DNA from: Halopiger aswanensis | GTDB lineage: Archaea; Halobacteriota; Halobacteria; Halobacteriales; Natrialbaceae | Assembly: GCF_003610195.1 (NCBI RefSeq) | Contig: NZ_RAPO01000002.1 | Location: 248,001-312,000 of the forward strand | DNA: 64,000 nt | Direction of reading: 5' to 3' | In this document: one piece after another, positions 26,572-34,316 of the stretch | Layout of the letters: every line of letters begins with the position of its first letter | Position numbering within the stretch: position 1 is the first letter of the stretch | Program-made: the position numbers and the translations under genes | The notes under the pieces: model-generated | The model's input: the letters and a program-made list of their open reading frames with translations, nothing else | What the model was told of the DNA's origin: nothing | The model's database searches: none

Positions 26572-26642
26572 TGTCACAGGAAGGCAGTTGCCTGCAGTCG
26601 CCGCGCGAATCATTAGGCCGACCGGCCGTGTCCGGAGCCCGA

Positions 26643-27362
26643 ATGCCACCCGATCGCGACGATCCCGAGACGCCGCTCGACCGCGACGACCAGGAGGTCG
26701 GTGCGGACGCCGCGGCCGATTCCGACTCCCTGCTGAACATCCTCCCGCACTTCTACCGCGGCGAGGTCAGTCAGGCCAACAGCGCGCAGGATCGCATCGA
26801 CCGGACGACCGACTGGGCGATCGCCCTGCTGGCCGCCCTCCTCTCGCTCGTCTTCTCGAGTCCGGACATGCCGGCCTTTCTCCTGCTGATCGGCCTGTTC
26901 GTCCTCTGTATCTTCCTGTTCTACGAGGTCCGGCGCTACCGCTTCTACGACCACTGGCGGGCGCGAGTGCGGTTCGTTCAGGAAAACGTGTTCGCGAACG
27001 CCTTAGAGCCGGTCGGCGTCGAACACCCCTACTGGCGCGAGGAGTTGAGCGACGACCTCCGGAATCCGACGTTCAAGGTCTCGACTCGAGAGGCGCTCAC
27101 GCGTCGCATCAAGCGCGTCTACGGGCTGCTCTTCTCCGTCGTCGGCGTCGCCTGGATCTTCAAGATCTCCCTGTTCACGCCGGAACAGCAGTGGACGGAG
27201 GCGGCCGAACTGCCGGGCGTCCACGGCTACTACGTGGCCGCGGCCCTCGGCGCGTTCTACGTGGCCGTCGTCGTCCTCGCGCTCTGGCCGACGCCGCGGC
27301 GAGCGAAAGGAGAGATCTACGGCGAGGAGCCGGGGGATTGGAAGAACGATTCGGACGAGTAG
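26643..27362 (+). CDS. DUF2270 family membrane protein
   Basis: The 239-residue protein has an acidic N-terminus and then [31 protein letters not shown], the conserved DUF2270 start. Helices are at about 60-76, 79-98, 160-176 and 197-215. The middle contains [17 protein letters not shown]. The DUF2270 family is common in haloarchaea and some bacteria, with unknown function. The ATG at 26643 is preferred over a GTG 15 bases earlier. It diverges from gcvPA. Confidence 0.85.
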   Translation: MPPDRDDPETPLDRDDQEVGADAAADSDSLLNILPHFYRGEVSQANSAQDRIDRTTDWAIALLAALLSLVFSSPDMPAFLLLIGLFVLCIFLFYEVRRYRFYDHWRARVRFVQENVFANALEPVGVEHPYWREELSDDLRNPTFKVSTREALTRRIKRVYGLLFSVVGVAWIFKISLFTPEQQWTEAAELPGVHGYYVAAALGAFYVAVVVLALWPTPRRAKGEIYGEEPGDWKNDSDE

Positions 27363-27377
27363 CTCTCGAGTCGCGCG

Positions 27378-28700
27378 TTACGGTTCCGACCGATCGTCAG
27401 TCTCCGTGTCAGCACCCGTTTCGCCGTCGGTTCGATCGTCCGCCGCAGTCTCGTCGCGCTCGTCGGCATCACTGCTGTCGTCACCGTCGTCAGCGCCGTC
27501 GACGTGCTCGTCGTTCGCACCCGCGTCGCTCGCATCGGTCTCCGGATCGAGGCCCGTACTGACACCGGCGTCGGACGTATCGACGGCCGGGTCGGCTGCC
27601 CGGTCCGGCCGCTCGGTCTCGAGCGTCCCGTCACCGGTCCGTTCGCGGGCGAACACGTCGAGCGTAATCTTCGCGCCGCCGAGCACGACGGGGCCGATGA
27701 ACAGGCCGACGCCGCCGAAGACGACGATGCCGCCGAAGATTCCGACGACGATGATCGCGGAGTTGAAGGCGCTCGTCCGCCCGATCAGTGCCGGTCGCAG
27801 GTACGTGTCCGAGGCGCTGACCAGCGAGCCGTACGCGACGAGGGCGGCGGCGGGGACGAACTCCCCCACCGCGATCAGGTAGACGGAGACGGGGACCCAG
27901 ACGCCGAACGCGCCGACCAGCGGCAGCAGGGCGAGGACGAACGTTGCGACCGTCAGGAAGACGACGGCGGGGACGTCGAGGATCGCCAGCCCGATCCCCA
28001 TCATCACCGCCTGAATACCCGCGACGGCGACGTTACCGACGACGGAGGCCCACATGAGCTGGTCGATCTCCACCTGCAGTTCGTCCAGAATGTCGTCTTC
28101 GATCGGCAGAACGCGGTGGAACCACCCGACGAGTGCATCCCCGTCACGGAGCAGGGCAAAGAGGACGAACACGGTCACGGTTAACCCGATCAGCAGGCCG
28201 GGTACGCCGCTGACGAGTTCGATGCCGCTGGTGGCGAGTCCCTGCAGCCCCGTCTCGATCGGTTCCTGGTAGGCCTGATACATCTCGGTGAGATCGACCG
28301 CGTATCCGTTGGACTCGAGGCGGGATTCGATCGCCCCGACGTTGAGATCGCCACCTTCGACGGCGTCCAAAATGTTAAGCGCCTCACGAAGCGCGACCGC
28401 GAGGACGTACGACAGCGGTAAGATGATCGTGAGGATCGCGACGGCGACGAGGACGAGCGCCGCGGTCATCGACCGGACGTAGGCCTCGAGTCGCCGCTGG
28501 GCGGGCATGAGAATGTACGCGAGCACGACCCCGAGCAACACGTACTGGAGGTAGGGGAGGACGACGAGCAGGCCGAGGAGCGCACTCACGACGGCGAGGA
28601 CGGTCAGTCCGGTTCGATCGGTGAACCACGAGTCGGATCCGGCCGCCGTGGCAGCATCGGAGGGCGGGTCAGGATCGGGATCGGGGTCGGACGCAGCCAT
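27378..28700 (-). CDS. AI-2E family transporter (permease)
   Basis: The 440-residue protein has about eight membrane helices and the COG0628 pattern: LTVLAVVSALLGLLVVLPYLQYVLLGVVLAYIL, then a middle soluble loop, then LLPLVGAFGVWVPVSVYLIAVGE and VVGIFGGIVVFGGVGLFIGPVVLG near the end of the core. The last 90 residues are extremely acidic (DDGDDSSDADERDE type) and probably unstructured. Family members export diverse small molecules or drive sodium-proton exchange; the autoinducer role is not implied in archaea. The start at 28700 (MAASDPD) is chosen over a GTG at 28706. Confidence 0.87.
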   Translation of the reverse strand: MAASDPDPDPDPPSDAATAAGSDSWFTDRTGLTVLAVVSALLGLLVVLPYLQYVLLGVVLAYILMPAQRRLEAYVRSMTAALVLVAVAILTIILPLSYVLAVALREALNILDAVEGGDLNVGAIESRLESNGYAVDLTEMYQAYQEPIETGLQGLATSGIELVSGVPGLLIGLTVTVFVLFALLRDGDALVGWFHRVLPIEDDILDELQVEIDQLMWASVVGNVAVAGIQAVMMGIGLAILDVPAVVFLTVATFVLALLPLVGAFGVWVPVSVYLIAVGEFVPAAALVAYGSLVSASDTYLRPALIGRTSAFNSAIIVVGIFGGIVVFGGVGLFIGPVVLGGAKITLDVFARERTGDGTLETERPDRAADPAVDTSDAGVSTGLDPETDASDAGANDEHVDGADDGDDSSDADERDETAADDRTDGETGADTETDDRSEP

Positions 28701-28802
28701 ACCCACCGGTACGAAGCCACATGGTATTAGGCCACTGAAATATTTCGGATACTGAATGTCTGCTCGGCCCGGCGCAGAACCGAGCCACGGAACCGACCGG
28801 CG

Positions 28803-31334
28803 TCAGTCCTCGAGCAGCGACCGCGAGGAGTTGGTGACGACCAGCAGGCTGCTGGTGCCCATCGCGACGGCCGCGAACAGCGGGTTGAGCAGCCCGGTCA
28901 CTGCCAGCGGAATCGCGACGGCGTTGTAACAGAACGCCCAGCCGATGTTGCCCTTCACGCGGCGGTCGGTCGCGCGGGCGAGGTCGAAGACGGTGTCGAC
29001 CGACGAGAGGTCGTCGTCGACCAGCGCGACGTCGGCGGCGTCGGCGGCCATCGCGGTCCCGCCGCCGAGCGCGATGCCCAGGTCGGCGGCCGCCAGCGCC
29101 GGCGCGTCGTTGGTCCCGTCGCCGATCATCACCGTCCGGCCGGTTCCCTTGAGTCGCTCGACCGTTTCGGCCTTTCCCTCCGGTGGGACTCCAGCGAACA
29201 CCCGATCGACGGCCTCGTGATCGCGGAACCGATCCGCGGCCTTCGCGTCGTCGCCGGTCAGGACGACGACCTCGGCGCCGCCCTCCGAGATCGCCGTCAC
29301 CGTTTCGCCCCACTCCTCGCGGAGTTCGTCGCCGACGACGATGACGCCCTCGGCGGTCCCCTCGCGGCCGACGGCGACCGGCACGCGGCCGGTCTCGCGG
29401 TGGGCCTCGACCCGCTCGGCGACTGCGTCGGGAACCGCCCAGCCGCGATCCCGGAACAGGTCCGGGTGGCCGACGACGATCTCCTCGCCGTCGACGACGC
29501 CCGCGACGCCGTTGCGGTAGCTCTCGAAGGACTCGAGGCGGTCGTCGCCGGGTTCGTCCGGTTCGCCGTCCACGTCCGCATCGATCTCGGTCCCTGCCGG
29601 CTCGACCGCCCCGCCGTCCGCGACGGCGCCGGTTCCGGTCCCGCTCTCGGCATCGTCGTCGCTCGAGGCCCCGGTCCCGGCCACCGCCGTGATCGCCTGT
29701 CCGACGGGGTGTGCGGACCGGCCCTCGAGGATCGCCGCTTTCTCGAGCAGGTCGCCGTCGACGTCGGTATCCGCTTCGACGACGGTCATGTCGCCGGTCG
29801 TCAGCGTCCCCGTCTTGTCGAAGACGACGGTGTCGGCAGTGCGGATGCGCTCGAAGACGCTGTCGTCGAAGACGACGATCGAGCGCTCTAAGGCGTCGCG
29901 GATGCCGGCGGCGACGGCCAGCGGCGTCGCGAGCCCGAGCGCGCAGGGACAGGAGACGATCAGCACGGTTAGTCCGTCCAGCAGCGCGTCCTCGACCGGC
30001 GCGCCGAGGACGAGACGGGCGGCCGTCACGACGACTGCGAGCGCGAGCACGACCGGGACGAAGATCGTCGCCAGCTTGTCCGCGAGCTTCTGGATGCCGT
30101 GGGTGCCGCTCTGGAGGTCCCAGACGAGTTCGGTGATCCGATCGAGGCTGCTGGTCGCGTCCTCGCCGACCTCGATGGTGACCGCGCCGTCGGCGACCAT
30201 CGAACCGCCGACGACGGGGTCGCCGTCCGTTTTCGTTACGGGCAGCGATTCGCCGGTGACGACCGCCTCGTCGACCGCGGCCTCGCCGTCGACGACCGCG
30301 CCGTCGACGGGGATCCGCTCGCCGGCCCGGACCAGCACGCGGTCGCCCGCTGCGAGGTCCTCGAGCGCGACGTCCTCGTGACTTCCGTCCTCGCTAACGC
30401 GGCGCGCCGAGTCGACCTGAACGCTCGTCAGGTCCGAGAGCCGCTCGGTGGCCTCGCGCTTGATCGTCGACTCGTAGTAGTTGCCCACCGAGACGATGAC
30501 GATGATCGCGACGGTGACGTCGTAGTAGATGTGCTCGCCGCCGACGGCGATCGAGAGCGTGCTGTAGAGGTAGGCGCTGACGGCCGCGATGGCGACGAGC
30601 AGGTCCATGTTCGGCGACCGGGTCTTGGCGCTGACGTAGGCCCCCTGCAGGATCGGCTTGCCGGTGACCCCGAGGATGATCGTCGTCAGCGCGGCGATCA
30701 TCAGGTAGAAGGGCGTCGCGAGGTCGCTCGCCAGCGTCTCTCGGAAGAACTGCATCGTCCGCTCGTCGTAGAACCAGGCGCCGAAGTAGGTGGGGTAGAT
30801 GATGACGACGTACTGGAGCATCACCATCATCCCCATGAGGACGCCGACGCCGACGCGGGCCATCTCCCAGTTGTCCGCCTGCCGGCGGCTGAAGGCGTCG
30901 TCGCGGTCGTAGGCGCTGTAGCCGAGGCCGCTGATGGCGTCCGCGAGGTCTTCCTGGGTCGCCGTCTCCGGGTCGTGGTCGATCCGCACCGTATCCGTCA
31001 CGTAGCTCGCGCTCGCGCCGCTGACGCCCTCCGTCTCGGTCGCGACCGACTCGATGAAGGCCTCGCAGGTCGCGCAGTGCATCCCGTCGACCTCGAGGTA
31101 GGTGGCCTCGTGGCCGTCGGGAACCGCTCGGCCCGCGTCCGCGTCGTCGGCTTCGCCGTCACGTGCGCTGCGGACGTCTTCGGCGTCGATATCCTCGACG
31201 TCGCCGAGCGCGTCGTAGACGTCCCGACAGCCGACGCAGCAGAAGCGATTCCCTTCGTCGTCGGTGACGTCGCTCCCCTCGACGGGGAGGTTACAGAGCG
31301 TACACTGCCGTTCGTCGACCGTTGCGTCCGTCAT
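28803..31334 (-). CDS. Copper-translocating P-type ATPase (CopA/CcoI-like)
   Basis: The 843-residue pump has, in order: a Cys-rich metal domain (CTLCNLP at 11-17, FCCVGC at 31-36, like PF12156); an acidic linker; an HMA domain with GMHCATC (Cys88, Cys91); eight helices with CPC at 463-465; the TGES actuator (361-364); and phosphorylated Asp507 in DKTGTL. A 55-residue acidic insertion sits in the nucleotide-binding domain, before GDGTNDAPALAAADLG. The PF12156-HMA-ATPase layout is that of CcoI/FixI pumps that supply copper to cytochrome oxidase. The SafE-type gene 36 bases upstream on the same strand supports this. Confidence 0.92.
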   Translation of the reverse strand: MTDATVDERQCTLCNLPVEGSDVTDDEGNRFCCVGCRDVYDALGDVEDIDAEDVRSARDGEADDADAGRAVPDGHEATYLEVDGMHCATCEAFIESVATETEGVSGASASYVTDTVRIDHDPETATQEDLADAISGLGYSAYDRDDAFSRRQADNWEMARVGVGVLMGMMVMLQYVVIIYPTYFGAWFYDERTMQFFRETLASDLATPFYLMIAALTTIILGVTGKPILQGAYVSAKTRSPNMDLLVAIAAVSAYLYSTLSIAVGGEHIYYDVTVAIIVIVSVGNYYESTIKREATERLSDLTSVQVDSARRVSEDGSHEDVALEDLAAGDRVLVRAGERIPVDGAVVDGEAAVDEAVVTGESLPVTKTDGDPVVGGSMVADGAVTIEVGEDATSSLDRITELVWDLQSGTHGIQKLADKLATIFVPVVLALAVVVTAARLVLGAPVEDALLDGLTVLIVSCPCALGLATPLAVAAGIRDALERSIVVFDDSVFERIRTADTVVFDKTGTLTTGDMTVVEADTDVDGDLLEKAAILEGRSAHPVGQAITAVAGTGASSDDDAESGTGTGAVADGGAVEPAGTEIDADVDGEPDEPGDDRLESFESYRNGVAGVVDGEEIVVGHPDLFRDRGWAVPDAVAERVEAHRETGRVPVAVGREGTAEGVIVVGDELREEWGETVTAISEGGAEVVVLTGDDAKAADRFRDHEAVDRVFAGVPPEGKAETVERLKGTGRTVMIGDGTNDAPALAAADLGIALGGGTAMAADAADVALVDDDLSSVDTVFDLARATDRRVKGNIGWAFCYNAVAIPLAVTGLLNPLFAAVAMGTSSLLVVTNSSRSLLED

Positions 31335-31370
31335 CGTCCAGTTCCTCCGGTTCGTGCGTTCATAGTCCGA

Positions 31371-32207
31371 TCAGTGGTTGTGTCCGCCGCCCATGCCGGC
31401 GCCGGCGGTCTCGAGCCCGTCGTAGAACGGCAAGCTGGGGTGGGGAACGTGGATCCCGAGGCTCATCAGCCCGTGGGCCAGCAGCACGTAGCCCAGAACG
31501 ATGAAGGCGACCCCGAGCAGCCGATGGACCCGCCGGCGGTGTTCGACGTCGACGGCGTCGATGACCGTCCCGTAGGCGAAGACGGCCGGAATCGTCCCGA
31601 TCCCGAGCGCGGCCAGCGCGAGCGCGCCGCCGGCCGGCGACCCCGTCGCGAACGCGTACAGGAACGCCGGGTAGAGGATCGGACAGGGCAACAGGCCGTG
31701 CAGCGCGCCCAACCCGACGATCCCGGGGCCGTTCGCGAGCCGATCGACGTGGGCGGTGAGCCGCGAGACGACGCGCTCGAGGCCCGGAAGCTGGATGCCG
31801 CCGGTCGTGCGCCCGAGCAGGTAGTACACGCCGGTGGCGATGACGAACCCGCCGATGACGAGTCCGACGCCCCCGCGGACGGTCTCGAGGACGGGCGTTA
31901 ACGCGTCGGTCGTCACGAACAGGAGGCTTCCGAGCGCGCCGAACAGCGCGCCCAGCAGCGTGTAGCTGGCTGTCCGGCCGATGTTGAACAGTGCGTGCTG
32001 GCGCACCTCGTAGGTCGTGAGGTGGCTCTCGCGGCCGCTGCTGCGCGAGCGAGTCCCAGTCCGGCCGCCGTCGGTCGCGGCGCCGTCCATCCGACTCGCG
32101 TAGACCGTCACGAGCGGGCCGCACATCCCGATACAGTGCGCACCGCCCAGTAGCCCGATGACGAGAAACAGCAGGACGTCGACGCCGAGGAGTGTGAAGG
32201 GGTCCAT
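31371..32207 (-). CDS. SafE/TauE-like (COG2836) membrane protein
   Basis: The 278-residue protein has about six helices. The family signature GGAHCIGMCGPL is at about residue 21-32 and GLLPCPILYPAFLYA lies in the second half. The Cys and His residues can bind copper. COG2836 proteins (CcoS/CcoI neighbours, formerly urease-accessory-like) occur with FixI-type pumps in copper handling for respiratory oxidases. The frame remains open to 32441, but MDPFTLLGVDVLLF at 32207 is the real start. It probably forms an operon with the ATPase gene after it. Confidence 0.85.
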   Translation of the reverse strand: MDPFTLLGVDVLLFLVIGLLGGAHCIGMCGPLVTVYASRMDGAATDGGRTGTRSRSSGRESHLTTYEVRQHALFNIGRTASYTLLGALFGALGSLLFVTTDALTPVLETVRGGVGLVIGGFVIATGVYYLLGRTTGGIQLPGLERVVSRLTAHVDRLANGPGIVGLGALHGLLPCPILYPAFLYAFATGSPAGGALALAALGIGTIPAVFAYGTVIDAVDVEHRRRVHRLLGVAFIVLGYVLLAHGLMSLGIHVPHPSLPFYDGLETAGAGMGGGHNH

Positions 32208-32531
32208 GTGTGATCGTGGTCGTGGTCGTCGGATCGCGATCGCGTCCGAGTCCGATCGCAACCGACGTGGGTAGTCTCGAGTAGCCGGGCCGGCTAATTC
32301 GACGTTCGGGTTCGCGCCTCGAACGCTCGGCCGTAGTAGTCGCGCTAGTCGCCCGACGGGGTAATCGGTTTCGTCTCTCGAGGCGCGCGGCCGACGCCCC
32401 GACCGCGCTGGCGCGTCGAAAAATCGCACGACGGCGAACACGTTCGGGAAGACGGGCGGCGCAACGCGCTCGCGATACCGATAGGATTAGTCGGTGCCGT
32501 TTTTAGCCGTAGCCACTGTGGTCTACGCGTG
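32208..32531. other. Intergenic region between SafE-type gene and DUF7344-like gene
   Basis: This 324-base divergent spacer has no gene-like frame. The promoter of the DUF7344-like gene should lie around 32495-32515. I see no hairpins or repeats of note. Confidence 0.4.
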
Positions 32532-32891
32532 ATGGATCGGATGGAGGCATTTCGTATTCTCGCCAGCGCCGATCGACAGCTGGTGCTCCACGAGCTGGTC
32601 GAAGCGGAGGATCCGACCCGTATCGGGGCGATTTCTCGCCAGGTAGCTGCGCGCCGGCATCGAACCCCGCCCCAGCAAATCGACGAGGATAAGGTCGAAC
32701 GGGCGCGTATTCGATTGATTCACAGCCATCTGCCGCGGCTCCAAGAGCGAGGGATCATCGACGTCGATCGAGCCGAAAACGAGATCTCGCTGGCGGAGAG
32801 CGACGCGACGGCGCAACTGTTCGACGCCGCCGACGAGCTAGACAGTTGGCCGCCGGACGATCTCCTCGAGCATCCGGCGCGGCGTCGGTAA
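32532..32891 (+). CDS. DUF7344-like winged-helix protein
   Basis: The 119-residue protein starts MDRMEAFRILASADRQLVLHELVE; a GTG directly precedes the ATG. It includes RIRLIHSHLPRLQERGIIDVDR, the signature shared with 9321 and 22248. A longer, basic loop separates the first and second parts (RQVAARRHRTPPQQIDEDKVERA). It is not paired with an HTH-10 gene. Its stop lies one base from the stop of convergent HMG-CoA synthase. Confidence 0.75.
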   Translation: MDRMEAFRILASADRQLVLHELVEAEDPTRIGAISRQVAARRHRTPPQQIDEDKVERARIRLIHSHLPRLQERGIIDVDRAENEISLAESDATAQLFDAADELDSWPPDDLLEHPARRR

Positions 32892-32892
32892 C

Positions 32893-34230
32893 TTACTCGA
32901 CGTACCGGTACTTCCGCTCGCCCATCCGACCCCAGCCGTCGAAGACGAACTCCTCGCTCGGCGTCGTGAACTCCTCGACGTCGACGTCCATCTCGTGGTT
33001 GTGGGCGTCGTGGATCTCCTCGTAGTCCGCCCAATCCATGTCGTAGCGCTCGGCGAGTTGCTCGTCGACGTTCAGCGCGTCGATCTCTTCTTCCCAGCCG
33101 TCTTGAACGATCTCAGCGTGGATCTCGGCCTGCGCGCCGCTGCCGTAGGAGCCCACGAGCAGCCGTTCGCCGGCCATGTCGCGGCCGTCCTCGAGGGCTT
33201 CCTTGAGCGCGCTGACGCGGGCGATGTGGACCGAGCCGGTGTACCAGTTGCCGACCTCGCGAGAGATCGACAGCGTCGGGTCGATCGCCTCGGCGTACCA
33301 CTCCTGATAGCGATCGGTCTCCTTCAGCGAGTCCATGTAGTCCCGCAGGGCGTCGCGGTACTCGTCGTCGGTATCGAACGCCTCGGCGCGAGGCTGGCGG
33401 CCGATATCGTCGGCCAGTTCGTCCTCGACGGACGTGTTCCGGATGACGTGCCGGTACGCCAGCAGCGCGGCTTTCCGGACCATGCCGGGGAACGGCGTGT
33501 GGAACGGCGCGTACGCGAAGTCGTCGAGGTGGACGTCGCCGGCGACGCTCTCGTAGTCCTCCAAGGCCTCGCGCATGCGGGCGAGGTAGACCTGCACGGA
33601 GCGCTTGCCGTCGACGGAGGGGAACTGCTGGTTGGGCTTGAGGAAGTCCGTCTCGTCGGCCGAGCCGTACCCCTGCTCGGCCGAGAGTTCCACGAGGTCG
33701 GGGTCCTCGCTGATCAACATCGCGACGGCCCCGGCACCCTGCGTTGCCTCGCCGGCGTCCCCGCGGGCGTACAGCGCCGTGTCGGTCGCGATGACCAGCG
33801 CCGAGCGGCCGCGGTTGCGGCCCGCCCGGATCCAGTTGTACGCGTCGTCGAGACTCTGCGTACCCGCGATACAGGCGAACTTCCGCTCGCCCTTGTTCGC
33901 GTGGTGGAAATCGCCGTCGTAGACCTGCTCGAGGCAGCCTGCGACGTACGTCGAAACCGGCTTCGAGTTGTCGAACGAGCTCTCGGTCGCGACGTCGATA
34001 CGGCCGATATCGTCCGGCTCGAGGCCCTTGCGGTCCATCAGCCGGTGGGCGGCGTTGGCGCCCATCGTGACGATGTCCTCGTAGCTGTCGGGGAAGGAAC
34101 TGGCGTTGAGGCCCAGTCCCTTGGTGTACTTCTCGGGATCCTCGCCCTTCTGCGGGGCGAAGGTACCGGGAAGGTCGAGTTTGAGGTTCCCGGTCCAGAT
34201 CTCGATCGCGTCGATACCGACTGCAGTCAT
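32893..34230 (-). CDS. hmgB: Hydroxymethylglutaryl-CoA synthase
   Basis: The enzyme condenses acetyl-CoA and acetoacetyl-CoA to HMG-CoA, the step before HMG-CoA reductase in archaeal isoprenoid lipid synthesis. The 445-residue protein has the general-base Glu83 (ATESSFDNSKP) and catalytic Cys120 (KFACIAGTQSL). The later region FAYAPFHTPFPGMVRKAALLAYRHV contains the conserved His. It corresponds to the halobacterial HMGS type. It is a monocistronic gene. Confidence 0.94.
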   Translation of the reverse strand: MTAVGIDAIEIWTGNLKLDLPGTFAPQKGEDPEKYTKGLGLNASSFPDSYEDIVTMGANAAHRLMDRKGLEPDDIGRIDVATESSFDNSKPVSTYVAGCLEQVYDGDFHHANKGERKFACIAGTQSLDDAYNWIRAGRNRGRSALVIATDTALYARGDAGEATQGAGAVAMLISEDPDLVELSAEQGYGSADETDFLKPNQQFPSVDGKRSVQVYLARMREALEDYESVAGDVHLDDFAYAPFHTPFPGMVRKAALLAYRHVIRNTSVEDELADDIGRQPRAEAFDTDDEYRDALRDYMDSLKETDRYQEWYAEAIDPTLSISREVGNWYTGSVHIARVSALKEALEDGRDMAGERLLVGSYGSGAQAEIHAEIVQDGWEEEIDALNVDEQLAERYDMDWADYEEIHDAHNHEMDVDVEEFTTPSEEFVFDGWGRMGERKYRYVE

Positions 34231-34316
34231 ACCAACACAATATCGGAGGAGCTATATGGTATTGTCGTTCGTCATTTCGTCGATTGACGAAATCAATCGG
34301 GGCGAACAGCCGTCGA

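Noticed and set aside
26455-26642. Possible glycine riboswitch before gcvPA
   Set aside because: No tandem glycine-aptamer consensus is visible, and glycine riboswitches are not established in haloarchaea.
30099-31901. 600-codon plus-strand frame opposite the copper ATPase
   Set aside because: It is an antisense shadow of the P-type ATPase and SafE-type genes, which show all catalytic motifs.
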